Below, piece after piece: positions 24,775-33,520 of a stretch of DNA of 64,000 bases (position 1 is its first letter; each line of letters starts with the position of its first letter). This stretch comes from Paenibacillus rigui. Lineage in GTDB: Bacteria; Bacillota; Bacilli; Paenibacillales; NBRC-103111. Made by a program: the position numbers and the translations under genes. The DNA lies in NCBI RefSeq assembly GCF_002234615.1, contig NZ_NMQW01000033.1, positions 1 to 64,000 of the forward strand, written 5' to 3'. Below the pieces are notes generated by a model. That model ran no database searches and was not told where the DNA came from. It saw only the letters and a list, made by a program, of their open reading frames with translations.

Positions 24775-24788
24775 ATAACACGTGTTAT
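24775..24788. promoter_or_regulatory. LacI-type operator at the regulator's own promoter
   Basis: ATAACACGTGTTAT, a perfect 14-bp palindrome. The predicted promoter is TTGCCA (24762-24767), N18, TATTAT (24786-24791), so the operator covers the spacer and -10 box. The same 14 bases recur at 25906-25919. Confidence 0.8.
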
Positions 24789-24814
24789 TATTGGCTGAGA
24801 GGTGTATGGAAGCC

Positions 24815-25858
24815 ATGACGAAAAGAGTAACCAGCTTTGATGTGGCGAAGCTAGCAGGCGTATCCCGCAGCGTCGTATCCGCTGTGCTGAACGGAACCCC
24901 GGGGATCGGTGTCAGTGAAGAGAAGCGGGAGGCTGTATTGAAGGCCATTCAGGAGCTGAATTATCAGGTGGATGCCCAAGCGAGAGGGATGAAAACGGGC
25001 CGCAGCCATTGTATAGCGGCCTATGGGAATGTATCGAATCCGATGTTCCTCCAGGTGCTCGAAGGGATGCAGGGTGCTTGCGCCGCACATGGCTACCATG
25101 TACTGCTCTATCCTTCAAGCAAGGAGCCGCAGCATACGATCGACGGGCTATTGGATTTGTATTTGCAACGCCGGATTGATGGCATTGTTGCGCTGGATCG
25201 GCCTCATCAGGCTAATGAAGCCTGGATTAGGCAGCTTGTGAAGCATAGGCTTCCTTATGTGTCCGTCGAGGGTTACCCGCACCATGAGGAGGTTCCCTCC
25301 GTGCTGATGGACTATCAAGAGAGCATTCGCAGAGCGCTGGATTTCCTATGGGGCAATGTGGGCTTGCCGCCCGTGTATGTCGAGATGCATCACGGAGCCC
25401 ATACTCTGGGTTGGGGGGATCAGCAGCGGAGAGAGGCATATGAGCTCTGGATGAAGGAGCATGGACTTCAACCCCGTATCGCCGCCGCTTCCGCCGATCT
25501 CTCCTGGGAGGAAGGTGCGGAGCACTGGAAGCGATGCATTCAAGAGTGGGGACTGCCAACGGCTGTGCTCACTAACTGGTCGCGAGGTGCAGTCTATGTT
25601 TCCCGTGCCGCTCAGATGATGGGCGTACCGGTGGGTGAACAACTACATGTCATGGCTGCCGATAATACGAAACGGATTCATGAATATTTGTATCCTTCGA
25701 TCACTAGCATGGAGGTGCCGTACCGGGAAATGGGGAGTGCGGCTGCCGAACGATTGGTGGAGTATATTGAAGGAAGACGTCCTTATGAGGACAAAAGCAC
25801 ACAGTGGCTTCCCGCCATCCTCGCCGTAAGGCAAAGCGTGGCAACAGTCAGCAGTTAA
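24815..25858 (+). CDS. LacI-family regulator, likely of mannoside use
   Basis: A 347-residue repressor. The N-terminal helix-turn-helix has VTSFDVAKLAGVSRSVVSAVLNG, and the hinge helix region is INYQV-like (LNYQVDAQARGMKTGRS). A periplasmic-binding-protein-like sensor domain occupies about 60-340. The start is the ATG at 24815, 11 bp after GAGAGGTG. Identical palindromes in front of this gene and of the alpha-mannosidase point to autoregulation and control of that enzyme. The inducer may be a mannose-containing disaccharide (inference). Confidence 0.9.
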   Translation: MTKRVTSFDVAKLAGVSRSVVSAVLNGTPGIGVSEEKREAVLKAIQELNYQVDAQARGMKTGRSHCIAAYGNVSNPMFLQVLEGMQGACAAHGYHVLLYPSSKEPQHTIDGLLDLYLQRRIDGIVALDRPHQANEAWIRQLVKHRLPYVSVEGYPHHEEVPSVLMDYQESIRRALDFLWGNVGLPPVYVEMHHGAHTLGWGDQQRREAYELWMKEHGLQPRIAAASADLSWEEGAEHWKRCIQEWGLPTAVLTNWSRGAVYVSRAAQMMGVPVGEQLHVMAADNTKRIHEYLYPSITSMEVPYREMGSAAAERLVEYIEGRRPYEDKSTQWLPAILAVRQSVATVSS

Positions 25859-25871
25859 AGGCTGAATGGGG

Positions 25872-25900
25872 GGGAAAGGGGGGAGCCCCTTTTTTTTAAG
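25872..25900 (+). terminator. short G/C hairpin terminator after the LacI gene
   Basis: AAGGGG / CCCCTT stem with a GGAG loop, followed by a run of T. It separates the regulator from the mannosidase promoter. Confidence 0.7.
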
Positions 25901-25905
25901 TCAAT

Positions 25906-25919
25906 ATAACACGTGTTAT
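25906..25919. promoter_or_regulatory. LacI-type operator before the alpha-mannosidase
   Basis: ATAACACGTGTTAT, identical to 24775-24788, located 29 bp before the mannosidase ATG. Confidence 0.8.
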
Positions 25920-25947
25920 TAATCTGAACTACAAGGAGGATTTATTC

Positions 25948-28900
25948 ATGTTATTTATCCAGGAAAAACTATCCGCCCGATTGCAGGAGCTTGCGGAGCT
26001 TAGATACAGGGAAGCCCGTCCTATTGCTGATTTCCGCAGCTTGGAGGATGCCGAGGGCAGCATCGGAGCTCGTCCGCCGCATCATCCGGAGGCAGCACAA
26101 ACGATGCGGATCGGGGATCGTTGGCAGGGCAAAGACCGGTATTTGTGGCTGCAGACCGAGGTGGAGGTGCCCCGAGGCTGGGAAGGTAAAAGGGTGCTGG
26201 GCCGGTTTGATTTCGGGAGCACCGGCGGAGGCAACAATTCCGGCTTCGAATCGCTTCTGTACATTAACGGCGAGCCCTATCAAGGTGTGGATACGAATCA
26301 TGAGGAAGTATTTCTGCGGCCGGATGCAGTCGGTGCCGCGCTTCAGCTTAGCTTTCGTTTATGGTCAGGGCTCGGAGGTTATTCTCCGTTAGCCCTGCAG
26401 GAGCACAAGCTGAAGCGCGCCGAGCTTTGTTGGCTGGATGCTGACGCGGACGACTTGTACTATTCCGCCTACGCATGCCTGGATGTTGTCGCAGTGCTTC
26501 ACGAGCATGCTGCGGAACGACAGATGCTGTTGTCGGCGGTAGACCGGGCATTCTTGCTCATCGACTGGGCACGCCCCAGATCGGATGCTTTCTATGCTTC
26601 GGTATCCGCCGCGGCAGCCAAACTGCGTGAGAGCATCGGGCAAATGCCGAAGCATCACCCGGTGACCGTCCGCTGTATCGGGCACACGCATATTGACGTT
26701 GCCTGGCTCTGGAGGCTCAAGCATACGCGTGAGAAAGCCGCAAGATCCTTTTCCACTGTGCTGCGTTTAATGGAGTCGTTCCCCGATTATACCTTCCTGC
26801 AGACGATGCCCCAGCTGTATGAATATATCAAAACAGATTATCCCGACATTTATGCGCAAATTCGGGAACGGGTGCGGGAGGGACGCTGGGAGGCAGGCGG
26901 CGGGATGTGGCTTGAAGCGGACTGTAACTTGACCTCCGGCGAGTCGCTTGTACGCCAGCTGTTGTACGGAACGCGTTTCTTGCGGGAGGAGTTCGGGGTG
27001 GAGTGCACCTATTTGTGGCTGCCCGATGTTTTCGGTTACAGCTGGGCACTGCCGCAAATCCTGCGCAAATCGGGTATCGAGACGTTTATGACAACCAAAA
27101 TCAGCTGGAATCAGTACAACCGGATGCCGCACGATACTTTCATGTGGAGAGGGATCGACGGCACGGAGCTGCTGACGCATTTTATTACTACGCCGGATTC
27201 CTCGGGCGGTTGGCTGTACACGTATAACGGCGAGGTGACGGCGAAATCCGTAAGCGGCATATGGGAAGCCTATCGCGATAAGTCCGTAAACCGGGAGCTG
27301 CTGCTTTCTTACGGCTATGGCGACGGCGGCGGCGGAGTGAACCGTGACATGCTCGAGCTGCGCAGAAGGTTAGATGAGCTGCCCGGCGTACCGCATGTAA
27401 CGACCGGGCGCGCGGATGATTATTTCAATGAACTGCAGAGGACTGTGAAGAGCACGGATGCCTATGTACATACATGGGATGGCGAGCTGTATTTGGAGCT
27501 CCATCGCGGGACTTATACAAGCCAAGCCTACAATAAGCGGATGAACCGCAAGCTGGAGCTGGCCGCTCGTGAGGCCGAATGGATGGGTGTCATGGGCAGC
27601 CTGCAGCAGGGGGACTGGTCCGCTTATGCAACCCATGAGCTTGCCACCGCATGGCGCATTATTTTGCGCAACCAGTTCCATGATATTATTCCCGGCTCCT
27701 CGATTCAGGAGGTATACGCGGATTCACGCCTGGAATATGCGGAAGCCGAGCAGCTGCTACACCGTGCTTTCCTCTTGGGTGAGCAGCCCAGGGCCGTTGG
27801 AGGGAACGTTCCTTCGATGGAGCTTGACCGGGCAGCGGAGCAAGCTGCAGAGTCCTTAGCAGGAGGGACGGTAACCGTATGGAACAGCGCAGGCTGGGAA
27901 CGCAGCGGCGTTGTGTTTGTGGCGGATGCAACCTGCCATCAATCCGGGAATGAAGGGCTGGTATGGCGGAGCCAAGCCGGTGACCTGCTGCAAGCGCAGC
28001 GGGGCGAAGGAGGATGGTGGGTGTGCGTGAAGCAGCTGCCTTCTATGGGCTGCATCGCGCTTCATTATGAGATTGCTCAACATGAGGCTTTGGTCGTTCG
28101 CGAGAAGCCCTTCCGGCTTCTGGAGGAAGGCAACGGCTTAGTGACCCCATATTACAAGCTTCGGTGGAATGACAGCGGACAGTTGGTATCAATCTGGGAT
28201 ATAGTGGCACGGCGGGAGGTGCTGGCAGAGGGCGAAAAGGGCAATGTGCTTCAGGTCTTTGAAGATAAGCCGAAGGGCCGTCACGAGGCTTGGGATATCG
28301 ACATTTTTTATCAGGAAAAAATGGAAGAGCTGCGCGGGCTGACTTCCGTACAAATGACGGAAACGGGGCCTCTGCGGACGGTTGTGCGCTTTACTTGGAC
28401 TTATTCCAATTCCACCGTACAGCAGGACCTGATCGTCTATGCCCATAGCCGTCGAATTGATTTTGTGACAGAGGTCGAATGGCATGAGCAGCGCAAGCTT
28501 CTGAAAGCCGCCTTTCCTGTACAAATTCGTTCGACGGAGGCTACGTACGATATTCAATTCGGCAATGTGAAGCGGCCGACGCATTGGAATACAAGCTGGG
28601 ACTATGCACGATTCGAGGTGGCGGGACACCAGTGGGCGGATTTATCGGAACGGGGCTACGGCGTCAGCCTGTTGAACGACTGCAAGTACGGGTACGATAT
28701 TAAAGATCATACGATGCGTCTGACATTGATCAAATCGGCCATGGTACCGGACCCTCAAGCGGATCAAGGCAGTCATGTCTTCACTTATTCCTTGCTGCCG
28801 CATCAAGGGGATTGGCTTGACGGAAACACGGTGCAGGAGGCGTGGGATTTGAATGCTCCCCTGTTGAGCCGGCCAGGCCAATCGGCTGCATCCGGGCACT

Positions 28901-29175
28901 CGCTGTTCAGTAGCTCCGGAGGGCATGCGCATATCGACGCCGTGAAGAAGGCGGAAGATGATCATCGCCTGGTACTTCGCTTTCATGAGTATGCCGGTAA
29001 ACGGGGGCAGCTGGAGCTGAGCAGTGATTATGCGGTAAACAGCTGGCAGGAGTGCGATTTGATGGAGAGGCCGATAGGAGAACCCGTGCCGGGAGAAAAG
29101 CTGAGCGTGCTGCTGAAACCCTACGAAATCAAAACCTTCCTTGTTGAGATGAAGGCCATCAGTCAGCCGGGTTAA
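25948..29175 (+). CDS. alpha-mannosidase, glycoside hydrolase family 38
   Basis: A 1075-residue enzyme, normal for cytoplasmic GH38. The N-terminal domain of about 240 residues leads to the catalytic domain beginning IGHTHIDVAWLWRLKHTREKA-like (zinc-binding His and Asp). The nucleophile is the Asp in WLPDVFGYSWALPQ, and NQFHDIIPGSSI supplies another zinc His and Asp. The helical bundle and beta domains follow (KRPTHWNTSWD). There is no signal peptide, so the substrate must be imported; no transporter lies beside it. The ribosome binding site is AAGGAGG. Control by the adjacent LacI regulator is strongly suggested by the shared operator. Confidence 0.94.
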   Translation: MLFIQEKLSARLQELAELRYREARPIADFRSLEDAEGSIGARPPHHPEAAQTMRIGDRWQGKDRYLWLQTEVEVPRGWEGKRVLGRFDFGSTGGGNNSGFESLLYINGEPYQGVDTNHEEVFLRPDAVGAALQLSFRLWSGLGGYSPLALQEHKLKRAELCWLDADADDLYYSAYACLDVVAVLHEHAAERQMLLSAVDRAFLLIDWARPRSDAFYASVSAAAAKLRESIGQMPKHHPVTVRCIGHTHIDVAWLWRLKHTREKAARSFSTVLRLMESFPDYTFLQTMPQLYEYIKTDYPDIYAQIRERVREGRWEAGGGMWLEADCNLTSGESLVRQLLYGTRFLREEFGVECTYLWLPDVFGYSWALPQILRKSGIETFMTTKISWNQYNRMPHDTFMWRGIDGTELLTHFITTPDSSGGWLYTYNGEVTAKSVSGIWEAYRDKSVNRELLLSYGYGDGGGGVNRDMLELRRRLDELPGVPHVTTGRADDYFNELQRTVKSTDAYVHTWDGELYLELHRGTYTSQAYNKRMNRKLELAAREAEWMGVMGSLQQGDWSAYATHELATAWRIILRNQFHDIIPGSSIQEVYADSRLEYAEAEQLLHRAFLLGEQPRAVGGNVPSMELDRAAEQAAESLAGGTVTVWNSAGWERSGVVFVADATCHQSGNEGLVWRSQAGDLLQAQRGEGGWWVCVKQLPSMGCIALHYEIAQHEALVVREKPFRLLEEGNGLVTPYYKLRWNDSGQLVSIWDIVARREVLAEGEKGNVLQVFEDKPKGRHEAWDIDIFYQEKMEELRGLTSVQMTETGPLRTVVRFTWTYSNSTVQQDLIVYAHSRRIDFVTEVEWHEQRKLLKAAFPVQIRSTEATYDIQFGNVKRPTHWNTSWDYARFEVAGHQWADLSERGYGVSLLNDCKYGYDIKDHTMRLTLIKSAMVPDPQADQGSHVFTYSLLPHQGDWLDGNTVQEAWDLNAPLLSRPGQSAASGHSLFSSSGGHAHIDAVKKAEDDHRLVLRFHEYAGKRGQLELSSDYAVNSWQECDLMERPIGEPVPGEKLSVLLKPYEIKTFLVEMKAISQPG

Positions 29176-29195
29176 CCAGCAATTCCCCACATCAT

Positions 29196-29268
29196 AAAAA
29201 ACACCTTCCTTCGATGCATGCTCTTCTTGGTTTATAGAAGCGCAGCGCTTTCGAAGGAAGGTGTTTTT
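29196..29268. terminator. long bidirectional terminator
   Basis: AAAAACACCTTCCTTCGA (29196-29213) is the exact complement of TCGAAGGAAGGTGTTTTT (29251-29268), with a 37-base loop. It serves the convergent mannosidase and exporter operons. Confidence 0.9.
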
Positions 29269-29280
29269 GTTAACCGGAGC

Positions 29281-31536
29281 CTATTCTTTTAATTGCTTAA
29301 CAAGCCGTTTGGCCGTGCCGTATGGGGTTTCAATCGTTTCATAAACGTTGATGACCAGGTTGTTGTCAAACTGCTCGGTCTTGATGTCGCTGAACGTAAT
29401 CTTCTGATTGCCTGTGATCAGCTTATCTGTGCCTGTAAAGGTCAACGATTTGGAGCCGATTGTCCGTCCAAGCCCGTCCACCAGCTCGAATTCCATCTTC
29501 GAGAAGTTTTGATCGATAATGACCGTATCTTTATGCTCAATGGTCAAATCGAGGCTTAACTGGTAGATGTAGCCTGAGCTGTACATGCTTTGAATCGCAT
29601 AGGAATTGAAAGTAACCTGGAACGGATAGAAGCTGATGATATTGTCGATAGCTTCGTTTTGTACCGCCACTTGGAACGTTCCGATGGACAGCTTGTTCGG
29701 TGCTGCGGTTTTCGGATCAATAATATTCAGCGCCAGGTTTTGCCAATTTTTCGTATCCGTCGGCACTTGGTAAGAGTAGCTGACAACATAGCTCGTATTC
29801 GGCATAATCGTTGTGACCGTACTGGATTGCTTCACGCCTGTAAAGGACATGCCGCTATCATTCACCAGCTCGGTGCCTATATCCGGAATGGTCAGCGTAC
29901 TGGACCCGGTGTTCGTAATTTTGTATTTGGCGATAGCCGTTTTGTAACCGAAATCCTCGTTCTCATGCATATGCAGCTCAACCAGCGAGAGATCGAGATT
30001 TTTATCGATCAAGCCGTTAGGTGAGAGGATCAGCTTATCTCCAAGCTGGTAAGGTCTTGCCTGAACTGCGGAGCTGCCTGCTTGCTGTGTTCCCTTCAAG
30101 TCAATCAGCAGCACCGGCAGGCTGCTCGAGCTGACCGTCGTTCCGCTCTTGGTTGAACTGGAGCTGGAGCTGGTGGTAGAACTGCTCGTTCCAGACGTTG
30201 TGCTGGAGCTGCCTGTTGAACTCGATCCCGACGTGCTGGAGCTGGAGGTGCTTCCGGTTGTCGTGGAGCTGGATGTGTTGCTCGTACTGGAGGAGCTTCC
30301 GGAAGGGGTAACCGCCTCGTACAATGCGAGCTTGACTGTTCCCGGGTCGACCCCGTCAGGAATGGACACCGCATAATGGTAAGTTACCGATTGATTCGGT
30401 GTCAGGAAGGCACTGTCCGTCGATTTATCCTGAACCGCTGCAGCCAGGCTTTCGGAGCCTAATTGATAGGACGCCGTGAGAGTAGGCAGAGCGACGACCT
30501 CCGAGCCGTCATTGCGGAGAATTACGGTCGTTTGCAGCATCATGCCCTCCGTTTGTTTGACGGCAGTGGCCTGCTCTACCTTCAGCTTCAGCCCGTTGTC
30601 CGTGCCGTACAAAGCATAAGGCTGCTCCGTTCCGATTGCTGCCGCATTCGCCATGCCGGCCAAGGGGACGCTGCCCAGCACATGATCTATGGAAGACTCC
30701 GTATAGAAGGCTTCCAAGCTTGTCGATTCCGCATCCAAGGATGCAGGAACGGTCGTACGAATTTTAATTTTTTTCAGCTTATTGGGCAGCAGTGTTTCTT
30801 GGGCGGCATTCATGATGGAGCTGCTGTAGGTCAGCAAATCGGAGCCTTTCAAGCGAAATTGCAGACCGGAAGGAAGCTGAAAGTTGGAGGAGCCTGCATT
30901 GCGCACATACAGATCCGTATATAAGTACTGCGTACCGTTCTCCGTCACTTTGTAGCTGTTCCCAATCCGCATGGCAGCCAACGCTTCCGGTGAGTAGGAA
31001 GAATCGATATCCCGCATGCTGATCAGCATCGCTTGGGCTGGATTCAACCCGCCGTTCGAGACGGCGGAAGAGACTTCCAAATCACCGATGCCCCGCATGA
31101 AGGTCGGGGCGCTGGAGTCCCAGGAGAACAAATGAACCTTCAAATTTTGCGGGTTCATATGAGCCGCCATTTGGGACACGAAGCTAAATTGCTGCTCCTG
31201 ACCCGGATTGACCCGCGCATTTTGTTGGCTGGTCAGCTTCGCCGGGAAGCTGTTCCCCTGCTCATCGATAATTTGAACGCCGTAGCCGTTAAAATCGATA
31301 GAGCCGCTGCTGCCGTTATGCATTTTCAAGGAGAATTGCAGCGCGGAAGAATCCGCACCGGAGAGGTAAGATGCATTCTCCAACGTGAAATAAGTATCGT
31401 TTGCGATGAACACCCCGGGTTTCCCGGCGGAAGCCAGAGGGGCATTAGCTAATAAGGTTGTACATACGGCAAGCGCACAAAGCCAGGTTGTCTTTTTGGC
31501 CCGGAACGTCTGCTTGCTTTGGTTGAATTTCAACAT
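29281..31536 (-). CDS. secreted protein linked to the exporter operon, Ser/Thr-rich linker
   Basis: A 751-residue protein with a signal peptide (KKTTWLCALAVCTTLL, cleavage after ASA). Two blocks of beta-rich domains (about 40-410 and 480-751) are separated by a low-complexity Ser/Thr/Gly linker. The blocks contain repeated modules of 100-130 residues with the feel of FxxxxI-type Ig folds (YxITNTGSSTLTIPDIGTEL, YLRNDGSEVV-like). No family is recognised. The start is the ATG at 31536 with GGGAGGAG upstream, 38 bp after the permease gene, so it is the last gene of the MacAB-like operon and probably its substrate, partner or surface receptor. Confidence 0.8.
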   Translation of the reverse strand: MLKFNQSKQTFRAKKTTWLCALAVCTTLLANAPLASAGKPGVFIANDTYFTLENASYLSGADSSALQFSLKMHNGSSGSIDFNGYGVQIIDEQGNSFPAKLTSQQNARVNPGQEQQFSFVSQMAAHMNPQNLKVHLFSWDSSAPTFMRGIGDLEVSSAVSNGGLNPAQAMLISMRDIDSSYSPEALAAMRIGNSYKVTENGTQYLYTDLYVRNAGSSNFQLPSGLQFRLKGSDLLTYSSSIMNAAQETLLPNKLKKIKIRTTVPASLDAESTSLEAFYTESSIDHVLGSVPLAGMANAAAIGTEQPYALYGTDNGLKLKVEQATAVKQTEGMMLQTTVILRNDGSEVVALPTLTASYQLGSESLAAAVQDKSTDSAFLTPNQSVTYHYAVSIPDGVDPGTVKLALYEAVTPSGSSSSTSNTSSSTTTGSTSSSSTSGSSSTGSSSTTSGTSSSTTSSSSSSTKSGTTVSSSSLPVLLIDLKGTQQAGSSAVQARPYQLGDKLILSPNGLIDKNLDLSLVELHMHENEDFGYKTAIAKYKITNTGSSTLTIPDIGTELVNDSGMSFTGVKQSSTVTTIMPNTSYVVSYSYQVPTDTKNWQNLALNIIDPKTAAPNKLSIGTFQVAVQNEAIDNIISFYPFQVTFNSYAIQSMYSSGYIYQLSLDLTIEHKDTVIIDQNFSKMEFELVDGLGRTIGSKSLTFTGTDKLITGNQKITFSDIKTEQFDNNLVINVYETIETPYGTAKRLVKQLKE

Positions 31537-31574
31537 AATCTCCTCCCACAATTTTCGTAATCTCATGCGCTAGT

Positions 31575-32756
31575 TTAGTCGGTACGAAGAGCATCAATCG
31601 GCCGAAGCTTGGAGGCTTTGTTGGCCGGATACAAGCCGAAGATCATGCCGACCCCGACAGAGAACAAGAAGGAATACAGTCCGACGTCGAAGGACAGCAC
31701 CGTTGCCTGCTTCGGATTAAATAGAGGCCACGCCAAGGCTAAGCCGCTTCCGAGAAGCAATCCGATGATGCCGCCGAGCCCGCTGATCACTGTCGCCTCG
31801 ATGAGGAACTGCATCAGAATATTACGGCGTTTCGCACCGATCGACTTCCGTATGCCGATTTCTCTAGTTCTCTCACTGACCGTAACGAGCATGATGTTCA
31901 TAATTCCGATGCCGCCGACCAGAAGGGAGATGCAGGCAACGCTGATCAGCTGGTTGTTCAAGGAGCTGGAAGCGGCGACTCTGGCTTTCATCAGCTCATC
32001 CTGATTCTGCACCTGGTAGCCGGTCGTGCTTTTGAATTTATACGTCAAGTATTGCGTAATCGTATTTTGAGCGTCCGTTAGCTGATCCTTCGTAGGGGCT
32101 TCCAGATATGTTGTGCGGATGTTGCCCAGCTTAAAGGCTCTTTGGGCTGTAACCAGCGGGACGAAGGCTGTATCATCCAGAGAGACGCCTCCGCTGATAT
32201 TGGAGCCTTTTTCCTTGAGGACACCGACCACAGTAAACACAACACCGTCTATGTTCACATCTTCCCCGATCGGATCGAGCGTACCGAAGTATTTCTTGGC
32301 AACGTTCGTCCCGAGGACGACGATCTGATTGCGGAACTCCAGGTCAGCCGAGGAGATAAACCGTCCTGAGCCGATTTCCCCCTTCATCAGCGTCAAGTAA
32401 TTTTCGTTCGTACCCACGACCGTATATTTCTCCTGCGTCCGGTCGTACTTGATGTTGGAGCTGCTCTTCACAATGGTTGGGGCAATCGATTGAATTTCCG
32501 GAAGCTTCTCCAGCTCCATCAAATCATTATAGACAAGCTGGGTTGCACGGCCATTGCCCATAAGATTGACGACGATCAGATTGGTGCCGAGCGCCTCATA
32601 CTGCTTCTCGATGGATGCTGACGTCCCTTGCCCGATAGCCACCAGGGTCACTACGGAGCTGACTCCGATGATGACCCCCAGCATGGTAAGCAGCGTACGC
32701 ATCGGATTGTTGACGACCGTCCGCATCGCCATGTAAATAAGCTCGAACAGCTTCAT
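31575..32756 (-). CDS. MacB/FtsX-type ABC transporter permease
   Basis: A 393-residue permease. The N-terminal TM helix (AMRTVVNNPMRTLLTMLGVIIGVSSV) carries the MacB_PCD start. A periplasm-facing MacB_PCD domain spans about 45-245. An FtsX domain follows with three TM helices and the signature VSERTREIGIRKSIGAKRRNIL. It matches YvrN/YknZ of B. subtilis. Its start overlaps the ATPase gene stop by 4 bp (ATGA). It forms a mechanotransmission-type transporter with the ATPase and adaptor encoded upstream. Confidence 0.93.
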   Translation of the reverse strand: MKLFELIYMAMRTVVNNPMRTLLTMLGVIIGVSSVVTLVAIGQGTSASIEKQYEALGTNLIVVNLMGNGRATQLVYNDLMELEKLPEIQSIAPTIVKSSSNIKYDRTQEKYTVVGTNENYLTLMKGEIGSGRFISSADLEFRNQIVVLGTNVAKKYFGTLDPIGEDVNIDGVVFTVVGVLKEKGSNISGGVSLDDTAFVPLVTAQRAFKLGNIRTTYLEAPTKDQLTDAQNTITQYLTYKFKSTTGYQVQNQDELMKARVAASSSLNNQLISVACISLLVGGIGIMNIMLVTVSERTREIGIRKSIGAKRRNILMQFLIEATVISGLGGIIGLLLGSGLALAWPLFNPKQATVLSFDVGLYSFLFSVGVGMIFGLYPANKASKLRPIDALRTD

Positions 32757-33499
32757 GACATCACCTCGACAGGAGCTGATGCCGGAACAGGCTCGGAAGG
32801 CAGAGGGCGCAGCCGTTCATCCTTGAAAATTTCGCCGTCGCGGATGGAGATGACCCTGCGTGCATTCTCGGCAATATGATTGTCGTGAGTAATCAATACG
32901 ATCGTGTTTCCTTGATCATTAAGCTTGATCATAAGCTCCAGCACTTCATTGCCTGTCTTCGAGTCGAGCGCACCGGTCGGCTCATCCGCGAGCAGGAGCG
33001 AAGGGGAGATAGACAATGCTCTTGCAATGGCTACACGCTGCTGCTGTCCTCCGGAAAGCTCGCTTGGCTTGTGGTGTCCCCGGGTGCCCATACCGAGCAG
33101 CTCCAGCATTTCCTGTGCCTTTTCTCTGCGTACCTTTTTGCTGATTCCGGCATAAATCATAGGCAGCTCCACATTTTCAATGGCATTCAGCCGGGGCAGC
33201 AAATTAAATTGCTGAAAAATAAACCCGATTTTCTTATTGCGAAACTCGGCTAATTGATTGTCGCTCATATGCTCGGTCGCTACGCCGTCCAGCAAATAAG
33301 AGCCGGAAGTAGGGATGTCGAGCAAGCCTATCGTATTCATCAGCGTGGATTTACCCGAGCCGCTTGGCCCGACGATGGCAACGAAATCTCCCGTCGTCAC
33401 GGTGAGCGATATGTTATTTAAAATGCGCAGCTGCTCGGTGCCCCGAGTGTACACCTTCGTTATGTCCTTTAAATCGATAATGGCATTCATATGCGCCAT
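32753..33499 (-). CDS. MacB-type ABC transporter ATPase
   Basis: A 248-residue ATPase of the LolD/MacB group. Walker A is GPSGSGKST, the Q-loop lies in [14 protein letters not shown], the ABC signature is [15 protein letters not shown], Walker B is [11 protein letters not shown], and the switch His is in VLITHD. The C-terminal tail ([12 protein letters not shown]) is unusual and Pro-rich. Two starts are possible: the ATG at 33499 is 2 bp after GGAGG, and the ATG at 33490 is 11 bp after it. Confidence 0.94.
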   Translation of the reverse strand: MAHMNAIIDLKDITKVYTRGTEQLRILNNISLTVTTGDFVAIVGPSGSGKSTLMNTIGLLDIPTSGSYLLDGVATEHMSDNQLAEFRNKKIGFIFQQFNLLPRLNAIENVELPMIYAGISKKVRREKAQEMLELLGMGTRGHHKPSELSGGQQQRVAIARALSISPSLLLADEPTGALDSKTGNEVLELMIKLNDQGNTIVLITHDNHIAENARRVISIRDGEIFKDERLRPLPSEPVPASAPVEVMS

Positions 33500-33520
33500 A
33501 TCCTCCTTTCCGCGATGACC

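Noticed and set aside
30123-30320. Simple-sequence repeat on the + strand rich in GAGCTGG-like units
   Set aside because: It is the coding DNA of the Ser/Thr/Gly linker of the secreted protein on the minus strand, so codon-level repetition explains it.
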